Below are positions 27,188 through 33,365 of a stretch of 35,183 bases of DNA, piece after piece. The translations under genes were made by a program, and so were the position numbers. This DNA is from a virus, in IMG/VR virus record IMGVR_UViG_3300004369_000061, positions 1 through 35,183 of that record. One strand, given 5' to 3'. Positions within the stretch are counted from its first letter, which is position 1. Every line of letters begins with the position of its first letter. Below the pieces are notes generated by a model that made no database searches, had not been told where the DNA came from, and saw only the letters and a list, made by a program, of their open reading frames with translations.

Positions 27188-28033
27188 ATGGCACAACCAT
27201 CTAGCCGATCAGAACTTATTACTTATTGCAAAAGACAACTGGGCGCTCCTGTTCTAGAAATTAACGTAGCTGACGAACAGGTTGAGGATCTTGTTGATGA
27301 TGCCTTACAGTATTTTCATGAAAGGCACTATGATGGTGTAAGTCAAGTATATTTAAAGTATAAGATAACACAAGCAGATATTGATAGAGGAAGAACCAGA
27401 GGAGGTAGTACTCCTGTAGGAATTGTTACAACAACTGCAACTTCTACTATTGTTGGAACAGCAACTACTTTTACTTTTGAAGAAAATAGTAATTATTTAC
27501 AAATTCCTCCAGCAGTTATTGGTATAAACAAAATATTCAGATTTGACGGTTCTAACACTGCAACCAATAATATGTTTAGTGTAAAATATCAACTGTTTTT
27601 GAATGATATTTACTATTGGGGATCAACCGAAATATTAACATATGCAATGACAAAGAGATATCTAGAAGATATAGACTTTTTATTGAATACTGAAAAGCAA
27701 ATAAGATTTAATCAAAGACAAGATCGATTATATCTTGATATTGACTGGGGAAGTGTGAGTGAAAATGATTATCTAGTTATTGATTGTTATAGATTGTTGG
27801 ATCCTAATGACTTTACTAGAGTCTATAATGATCCATTCCTAAAAAGATATTTAACTGCTCTTATCAAAAGACAGTGGGGACAGAATCTTATCAAGTTCCA
27901 AGGAGTAAAACTTCCAGGTGGAGTTGAGTTGAATGGTCGTCAGATATATGATGATGCAGAAAAAGAATTAGACAAAATTCAGGAGCAAATGTCCAATACA
28001 TATGAACTTCCCCCTCTTGATATGATTGGGTAA
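27188..28033 (+). CDS. 13: Neck protein gp13
   Basis: At 281 aa (T4 gp13 is 309 aa), this protein starts with the conserved neck pattern SRSELITYCKRQLGAPVLEI and DEQVEDLVDDALQYFHERHY. Later LNDIYYWGSTEILTYAMTKR and a C-terminal helix (EKELDKIQEQM) fit cyanophage gp13 as I know it. In T4, gp13 and gp14 close the portal after packaging and make the joint for the tail. A short Thr-rich insert (about residues 81-98, IVTTTATSTIVGTATTFT) interrupts the N-terminal half. It is followed five bases later by gp14, its partner. Confidence 0.88.
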   Translation: MAQPSSRSELITYCKRQLGAPVLEINVADEQVEDLVDDALQYFHERHYDGVSQVYLKYKITQADIDRGRTRGGSTPVGIVTTTATSTIVGTATTFTFEENSNYLQIPPAVIGINKIFRFDGSNTATNNMFSVKYQLFLNDIYYWGSTEILTYAMTKRYLEDIDFLLNTEKQIRFNQRQDRLYLDIDWGSVSENDYLVIDCYRLLDPNDFTRVYNDPFLKRYLTALIKRQWGQNLIKFQGVKLPGGVELNGRQIYDDAEKELDKIQEQMSNTYELPPLDMIG

Positions 28034-28038
28034 GAACT

Positions 28039-29475
28039 ATGTTAAATCCATTTTTCCAACAAGGTTCTTCTGGGGAACAAAGTCTCGTCCAAGATTTAAT
28101 TAATGAGCAATTGAGAATGTATGGGGTGGAGGTACACTTCATGCCACGTAAATATGTCACAGAAAATACCATTCTAAGAGAAGTAATAGAATCAAAATTT
28201 GATGATGCCTACCCTATAGAAGCCTACGTTGAAAATTATGATGGATATGGAGATACTCCGACACTATTATCAAAATTTGGAATACAGCAGACAAATGAAA
28301 TAACACTAATAATTTCAAAGGAAAGATTTGAGAGTTATATTTCACCATTAATAAAAAACGAATCTAATATCAAATTATCTACAAGACCAAAAGAGGGAGA
28401 CTTAATTTATTTCCCACTTGGCGATCGAATATTTGAAATTAAATATGTTGAACACGAAAGACCTTTCTATCAACTACAAAAAAATTATGTCTATGAGTTA
28501 CGATGTGAACTCTTCCGTATCGAAGATGAAATTATTGATACTGGAGTCGATGCCATCGATAATACTCTAGAGGGAATTGAAGGAGCAGATGGAGACACTA
28601 TCTTCCAAGGAACAGGTATTCAAAAACTAACCTTGGTTGGCACTGCATCTTCTGCAACTGCTGTTACCACAAAAGTTGACGGTGCTATTAGATTCATTGA
28701 CATTACAAATAGGGGATCTAATTACATTGTAAGACCAAGGGTTGCAATTTCTTCTGCACCAGCTGGTGGTGTAACTGGTATTGGAACCATACTTACACTT
28801 GGAGGAATAGTTGTTTGTTCTGGAGCAGCAAGTCCAGAAGGAAATCAACTTGTAGTTCAAAGTGCACCTTTAGTAAATCCAGGTTCTGGATATACAGTCG
28901 CACCAAAAATTCAGTTCTTTACTAATAATGTTGATGGAACAGGGTCTGGTGCAGCAGGAACTTCTATCATTACAAATCATGGTGCTATCGGTGTTGTTAC
29001 AGTCACTGGAGGGGGTTCAGGATACACCACAGCACCTACAATTACCTTTACTGGTATATCGACAGTCTCAGCTGCTGCAACAGCGGTTGTAAGCGCAGCA
29101 GGAACTATTTCAGCAATTTACATTACCAATGCTGGTGCAGGATACACAGAACCACCAACTATTTCTATTGCATCTCCAGGATCTTCTGGATCTGGAGATT
29201 TCTCATTCAACGAAACAATAACCGGAGGAACATCTGGAACCACTGCAAGAGTGAGAAAGTGGGATACTTTAACTTCTGAACTTGATATTTATGATGTAGA
29301 TGGAACATTCTTGAGGGGAGAAACAATCACAGGATCAGTTTCTGGTGCAACTAATACTATTAGAATTGTAACCACAAGTCCAGCAGACGATGGATTTGCG
29401 GATAATGATAATTTTGAGACCGAAGCAGATGCAATTCTAGATTTTACAGAACAAAATCCATTCGGAACCCCATAA
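28039..29475 (+). CDS. 14: Neck protein gp14 with long C-terminal repeat extension
   Basis: Residues 1-180 fit T4-like gp14: LVQDLINEQLRMYGVEVHFM with PRKYVTENTILREVIESKFD, then GDLIYFPLGDRIFEIKYVEH and the QLQKNYVYELRCELFRIEDE segment. T4 gp14 is 256 aa and this one is 478 aa. The extra C-terminal part (about 195-478) is made of GxGY repeats and ends in two tandem units of the form 'FxxGExITGxxSGxTxxx'. The extension would put repeat domains on the outside of the neck. It is co-located with gp13, gp15 and gp16. Confidence 0.88.
   Translation: MLNPFFQQGSSGEQSLVQDLINEQLRMYGVEVHFMPRKYVTENTILREVIESKFDDAYPIEAYVENYDGYGDTPTLLSKFGIQQTNEITLIISKERFESYISPLIKNESNIKLSTRPKEGDLIYFPLGDRIFEIKYVEHERPFYQLQKNYVYELRCELFRIEDEIIDTGVDAIDNTLEGIEGADGDTIFQGTGIQKLTLVGTASSATAVTTKVDGAIRFIDITNRGSNYIVRPRVAISSAPAGGVTGIGTILTLGGIVVCSGAASPEGNQLVVQSAPLVNPGSGYTVAPKIQFFTNNVDGTGSGAAGTSIITNHGAIGVVTVTGGGSGYTTAPTITFTGISTVSAAATAVVSAAGTISAIYITNAGAGYTEPPTISIASPGSSGSGDFSFNETITGGTSGTTARVRKWDTLTSELDIYDVDGTFLRGETITGSVSGATNTIRIVTTSPADDGFADNDNFETEADAILDFTEQNPFGTP
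28680..29360 (+). repeat. GxGY and GETITG repeats in the gp14 extension
   Basis: Encoded units are TNRGSNYIVRPRVAISS, VNPGSGYTVAPKIQFFT, GGGSGYTTAPTITFTG and TNAGAGYTEPPTISIAS. They are followed by FNETITGGTSGTTARVRKWD and LRGETITGSVSGATNTIRI. The units share the 'ATAVVSAAGTISAIYI' spacer type with the gp7-like giant. Confidence 0.8.
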
Positions 29476-29476
29476 A

Positions 29477-29484
29477 CATAAATA
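29477..29484 (+). promoter_or_regulatory. Late-promoter-like octamer before gp15
   Basis: CATAAATA differs from TATAAATA at one position and ends 21 bases before the gp15 ATG, nearly the same spacing as the exact octamer before gp13. Confidence 0.5.
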
Positions 29485-29505
29485 TAGTACACAAGGTATC
29501 TAGAA

Positions 29506-30507
29506 ATGTTTGAGTATTTTTATAACGAGATATTGAGGAAAACTATTATTTCCTTTGGTACTCTTTTTAATGATATAGAAATTCAGCATACGGATAGTTC
29601 AGACAACATTACCAGTGTTGTCAAAGTTCCTCTTGCTTATGGACCAACTCAAAAATTTTTAGCAAGACTTGAGCAAACAGCAGATTTAAATAAATCAACA
29701 GCAATATCATTGCCAAGAATGTCCTTTGAGTTTACTGGACTTACATATGATCCATCTAGAAAAGTAACAACAACTCAACAATTTACTGTTAAGGATCCAA
29801 ACACGGAAACCACAACTAAAAAGGTTTTCATGCCAGTTCCATATAACATGCAATTTGAGTTGAGCATCATGACTAAATTAAATGATGATGCTCTACAAAT
29901 TGTAGAGCAAATTTTACCGTATTTCCAACCAGCATATAATTTAACAGTTAATTTGGTTGAACCAATAAATGAGAAAAGAGATATTCCAATTATACTAGAG
30001 AATATTACAATGCAAGATGATTATGAGGGTGATTATAAAACCAGAAGAGTTCTGTTGTATACTCTCAGATTTACTGCAAAAACGTATCTATTCGGACCAG
30101 TAAGTACAGCAACAAAAGATATCATTCGTTCTGCAAAAATCAGTTACCTTGCCGGAACAGACACTACAAATACCGATAGAGATATTACATATACTGTTGT
30201 ACCAAGAGCAATCAAAAACTATACAGGAACAGTTCTTACAAACTTATCAAAAGATGCTGTTATTGCCGATAGCGTTTTTGAAGTTGAAGATGGAACAACG
30301 ATCACTGCCAAAACATATATTGACATAGACAATGAAGAACTATTTGTTACTGCCGTTAGCGGCAATAAAATTACTGTTGAAAGAGGGAAGGATGGTACAC
30401 CGATTGAAGATCATGTTAGAGGTTCAGCAGTTAGATCTATCACGGACAGTGACGATGATTTAATTCCAATGGGAGATGATTTTGGATTTGATGGATCGAT
30501 AAGTTGA
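29506..30507 (+). CDS. 15: Tail completion and sheath stabiliser protein gp15
   Basis: The start MFEYFYNEILRKTIISFGTL corresponds to T4 gp15 MFGYFYNSSFRRY, and DALQIVEQILPYFQPAYNLT corresponds to T4 MFQIVEQILPYFQPHFNTT as I remember it. T4 gp15 (272 aa) forms a hexamer capping the sheath and tube and binds the gp13/gp14 neck. This protein is 333 aa. The extra C-terminal 90 residues contain an IDDE-type unit (TYIDIDNEELFVTAVSGNKI, then TVERGKDGTP and HVRGSAV) that also occurs in both giant proteins. The order gp13-gp14-gp15-gp16 is that of T4. Confidence 0.93.
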   Translation: MFEYFYNEILRKTIISFGTLFNDIEIQHTDSSDNITSVVKVPLAYGPTQKFLARLEQTADLNKSTAISLPRMSFEFTGLTYDPSRKVTTTQQFTVKDPNTETTTKKVFMPVPYNMQFELSIMTKLNDDALQIVEQILPYFQPAYNLTVNLVEPINEKRDIPIILENITMQDDYEGDYKTRRVLLYTLRFTAKTYLFGPVSTATKDIIRSAKISYLAGTDTTNTDRDITYTVVPRAIKNYTGTVLTNLSKDAVIADSVFEVEDGTTITAKTYIDIDNEELFVTAVSGNKITVERGKDGTPIEDHVRGSAVRSITDSDDDLIPMGDDFGFDGSIS

Positions 30508-30508
30508 G

Positions 30509-30934
30509 ATGAAAATGACTAAAAAATTTGACGAATTAAATGAGTCTTTCAATGTTTCCAATGACATTGTTACTCCTGAAGTTGTTGATCAAAAAATAGA
30601 AAAGATCAGAGAAAAAACGGATGAGGTAACAAAAGACTACGAATATACCAGAGGAAATCTATATTCTCTTATTGAAAAGGGACAAGAAGCAATTAATGGT
30701 ATTTTGGAATTAGCACAAGAAAGTGAAATGCCAAGAGCATATGAAGTTGCAGGACAACTGATTAAAAATGTTGCTGATGCCACAGATAAATTAATGGATC
30801 TTCAGAAGAAATTAAAAGACGTTAATGAAGAGTCTACAAAAGGACCTACTAACGTTACAAATGCATTGTTTGTTGGTTCTACAGCAGAACTTGCCAAACT
30901 TTTGAAGAGTGAACGTAAGGAAGAGAATAAATAA
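30509..30934 (+). CDS. 16: Terminase small subunit gp16
   Basis: This 141-aa protein is slightly shorter than T4 gp16 (164 aa) and lies directly after gp15 as in T4. It shows a central helical hairpin (DYEYTRGNLYSLIEKGQEAI, then ESEMPRAYEVAGQLIKNVAD) and a conserved C-terminal TNVTNALFVGSTAELAKLLK, comparable to the T4 'IQNATVFMGSPTELM' segment. Small terminase rings recognise phage DNA and regulate the gp17 motor; gp17 is not in this window. The ATG at 30509 is used here, and a second in-frame ATG at 30515 is an equally plausible start. Confidence 0.9.
   Translation: MKMTKKFDELNESFNVSNDIVTPEVVDQKIEKIREKTDEVTKDYEYTRGNLYSLIEKGQEAINGILELAQESEMPRAYEVAGQLIKNVADATDKLMDLQKKLKDVNEESTKGPTNVTNALFVGSTAELAKLLKSERKEENK
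30926..30933 (+). promoter_or_regulatory. Late-promoter-like octamer at the end of gp16
   Basis: AATAAATA (7 of 8 to the late octamer) overlaps the gp16 stop. Transcription from it would begin near 30939, inside the left arm of the hairpin at 30934-30957. Confidence 0.4.
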
Positions 30935-30957
30935 CTTTGGGAGAGAAATCCCAAAGT
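30934..30957 (+). promoter_or_regulatory. Perfect 9-bp RNA hairpin between gp16 and the fibre-like gene
   Basis: ACTTTGGGA (30934-30942) pairs perfectly with TCCCAAAGT (30949-30957) around a GAGAAA loop. No U-run follows, so this is not a standard intrinsic terminator. It fills the gap between gp16 and the ATG at 30976. It may shield the end of the upstream message, mark a processing site, or hold a GGGAGAG purine tract away from ribosomes. Confidence 0.6.
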
Positions 30958-30975
30958 ACAAATGTTACTCATACC

Positions 30976-33210
30976 ATGTCACACGAAGAGTTACCTTCGA
31001 TTGAAGAGTTTACTGAAGATTTTAGTAAACTACCATCAGTCGATGATTTTTTAACAGAAGGAGCACTGAAGGAATTACCTTCTGTTGAAGATTTCATTGA
31101 AAAAGAACAAGAAGTATTAGTAGAAGCAACGCAAACGATAGAAGATGCTGAAGGAAATTCGTTTGCTGAAATAAAAGATATAATCCCACCGTTTCCAGAA
31201 TTAATTCGTTTAATTAATGATGTCAGAAGAGATATTCCTGACATCCCAGAAATTAAATATTACGATAAAGAACTAGAAGATTTAACGGAACAAATTAACA
31301 GGGTAAGAGAAGAAATACCCGAAGTCAGATACTATGAAGCAGAAATAGAGGCTATCTGTGATCAAATAGACCTCGTAAAACAAGTAGTAGAAAAGAACGC
31401 TGCAGATATTCCAGAAATAAAATATTATGATGAGCAGATCAGCGAATTAGAACATCGCCTTGATCTTGTAAGTCAAAATATCACTGAACTTCCAGAACCA
31501 AGGTATTACGAGGAGGATCTCGAATCTATTAAGGTAACGATTCAGGAAGTTCAGAATCAAATTCCAACATTCCCCAAGTGGGTCAATGAAGTTAATGAGG
31601 TTCCTGATTTTTCTTGGATTGGAAAGACTTTCAGTGTCATTGATGATGACTTTGTTAAAGTTCATGATGCAGTTGAGGGATTAAGAGGTAAAGTTGAATA
31701 TGATCTTGATCAACTTGCAGAACATTTTGATAAGAAAGAATTTGAAACCAGAACCGAATTTAATGAATTAAGAGAAAGTATCAATAGTAGATTTGATACG
31801 GAAAAAGAAAAAATTTGGAAAGAAATCAAAGAGACCTCAATGAGAATGTGGGGTCATCATAAAGAATTTAAAGATGATGATAGAAAGTTAAGAAAACAAT
31901 TACTTGGAGAATACAATACTCTTAAGCAGACTCTCAAAAAAGATTTAAAAGAAATAAATCAAGAAAGTGTAAAAACAGATGAATTACTTCTTGGATATTT
32001 TAACGATCTGAAGAAAGAAATTTCAGAGTTACCTGAAGTAAAGTATTATGATGAGCAAATTGATGACGTAAGAAGTGAATTAAAAGAAGGATTTAAGTCT
32101 CTTAAAATTTTAGTTGAAGAGATTAGACAAAAACAAGAAGTTTTAAAAGAAGAGGTCAATAATAGACCCATACAACCAGATCCAAGTGAATCTAATATAG
32201 ATCCGCTTACACCAACAGATCAAAACTTTGCTACTCATGAAGACCTAGCAAAACACTATAAGTTATTTGTAAACAGAATCCAACAGCAGTTATACACTAT
32301 TGGTGGCGGTGGTGCTGGATTTATTAAAGATCTTGATGACGTTGAATTTGATCAAACCACTGGAACTGGAAAACTTCTCATCTACGATGGTAGTCAATGG
32401 GTAGGTATTGCAAGCACTGCGATTAGTGGTTCTCAAAATTTAAATGAAGTTCTTGGGGGAGGAAACACTTCATCATTGGGAATGAGTGTCGGCGTTGTTA
32501 CTGCAACCAAACTTCATGTTGGAAGTGGCACTACATTTACAGAAGATTTAGTTGTAACAGGTGATGCCCGTGTAACAGGAATACTTACGATTGGAACTGC
32601 AACTATTACATTAGATCCAAACACAAATATTGTTAGAGTTGGTTCTGGTATAACATTAGATGCTTCAAATAATATCATTAGTGTTGGCGGATACAATATT
32701 GCAGATTCTTCTGGAAATGCAAATTATGCGGGTATTGTTACTGCATTATCAATAGATGCCACCAGTGCAACTTTTAGTGGAAATGTTTCCGTTGCAGGAA
32801 CATTAACATATGATGATGTTACCTACCTCGATTCTATTGGAATTGCTACCGCAAGAAGTGGTTTGGAAATAGGATCTGGAAGTATTACTACTATTGTTTC
32901 TCTAGGTGCAGCAACAGCTACAACTACAACAACAGATCAATCCAACATTGATACTTTTGATGCTTCTGTGTTTAGGTCAGCACAATATCAAATTCAAATT
33001 ACTCAAGATTCTTCATATCATGTTACTACACTAAATGTTTTGCATGATGGGTCCACAGTATATTTGAGTGAATTTGGAACGATCAAAACTGGATCGTCTC
33101 TTGCAACATTTGATGCAGACATTGATTCTGGAAATGTAAGAGTTAGAGCAACTCCAAGTTCAACATCATCAACAGTCTTTAAAATTTCAAAAACACTCAC
33201 AAAAGTATAA
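30976..33210 (+). CDS. Coiled-coil, fibre-like virion protein (744 aa)
   Basis: The ATG at 30976 is chosen; a TTG at 30937 would lie inside the hairpin. The N-terminus has three copies of LPS(I/V)(E/D)(E/D)F (residues about 6-12, 19-25 and 33-39). Five PE(I/V/P)(K/R)YY motifs follow, at about 91, 115, 146, 173 and 353, each leading a charged helix; residues 90-410 are probably a long parallel coiled coil. After a Pro/Ser/Asn linker and GGGGAGFIKDLDDV, the C-terminal 300 residues are beta-rich fibre repeats (VGVVTATKLHVGSGTTFTED) ending in an HDG-type unit (LNVLHDGSTVYLSEFGTIKT). Placed after gp16, it may be a neck whisker, head fibre or tail fibre. No catalytic motif was seen. Confidence 0.8.
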   Translation: MSHEELPSIEEFTEDFSKLPSVDDFLTEGALKELPSVEDFIEKEQEVLVEATQTIEDAEGNSFAEIKDIIPPFPELIRLINDVRRDIPDIPEIKYYDKELEDLTEQINRVREEIPEVRYYEAEIEAICDQIDLVKQVVEKNAADIPEIKYYDEQISELEHRLDLVSQNITELPEPRYYEEDLESIKVTIQEVQNQIPTFPKWVNEVNEVPDFSWIGKTFSVIDDDFVKVHDAVEGLRGKVEYDLDQLAEHFDKKEFETRTEFNELRESINSRFDTEKEKIWKEIKETSMRMWGHHKEFKDDDRKLRKQLLGEYNTLKQTLKKDLKEINQESVKTDELLLGYFNDLKKEISELPEVKYYDEQIDDVRSELKEGFKSLKILVEEIRQKQEVLKEEVNNRPIQPDPSESNIDPLTPTDQNFATHEDLAKHYKLFVNRIQQQLYTIGGGGAGFIKDLDDVEFDQTTGTGKLLIYDGSQWVGIASTAISGSQNLNEVLGGGNTSSLGMSVGVVTATKLHVGSGTTFTEDLVVTGDARVTGILTIGTATITLDPNTNIVRVGSGITLDASNNIISVGGYNIADSSGNANYAGIVTALSIDATSATFSGNVSVAGTLTYDDVTYLDSIGIATARSGLEIGSGSITTIVSLGAATATTTTTDQSNIDTFDASVFRSAQYQIQITQDSSYHVTTLNVLHDGSTVYLSEFGTIKTGSSLATFDADIDSGNVRVRATPSSTSSTVFKISKTLTKV

Positions 33211-33365
33211 TGAAAACGTTTAAGCAATTCCAAGAGTCTTGGACTAATAAATATAAAAAGAGTATTGACTGTTCTAATCCAAAAGGATTTTCTCAAAAGG
33301 CACACTGTGCTGGAAGAGCAAAAAGAGCAAAAGGTGAACAAACTAAATCAAAACCAGTAAAGTGA
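33210..33365 (+). CDS. 51-aa protein with capsid-targeting-like N-terminus and Cys/Lys module
   Basis: The ATG overlaps the previous stop by one base (TAATG) and the stop overlaps the next start (TGATG), so it is coupled on both sides. The N-terminus MKTFKQFQES closely resembles the capsid-targeting peptide of T4 internal protein III (MKTYQEFIAE), which is cleaved after Glu by the gp21 prohead protease. The remainder (SIDCSNPKGFSQKAHCAGR, then a Lys-rich tail) is a two-cysteine module I recall from other cyanophage proteins. It is possibly a packaged internal protein; the function is inferred, not shown. Confidence 0.7.
   Translation: MKTFKQFQESWTNKYKKSIDCSNPKGFSQKAHCAGRAKRAKGEQTKSKPVK

Noticed and set aside
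30937-30975. TTG start giving a 757-aa version of the fibre-like protein
   Set aside because: It lies inside a perfect hairpin and is a rare start codon; ATG 30976 opens directly on the first conserved LPSIEEF repeat.
33246-33253. AATAAATA late-promoter-like octamer
   Set aside because: It lies inside the 51-aa coding sequence in AT-rich codons, 104 bases before the internal start of the next gene's overlap region; chance is more likely.
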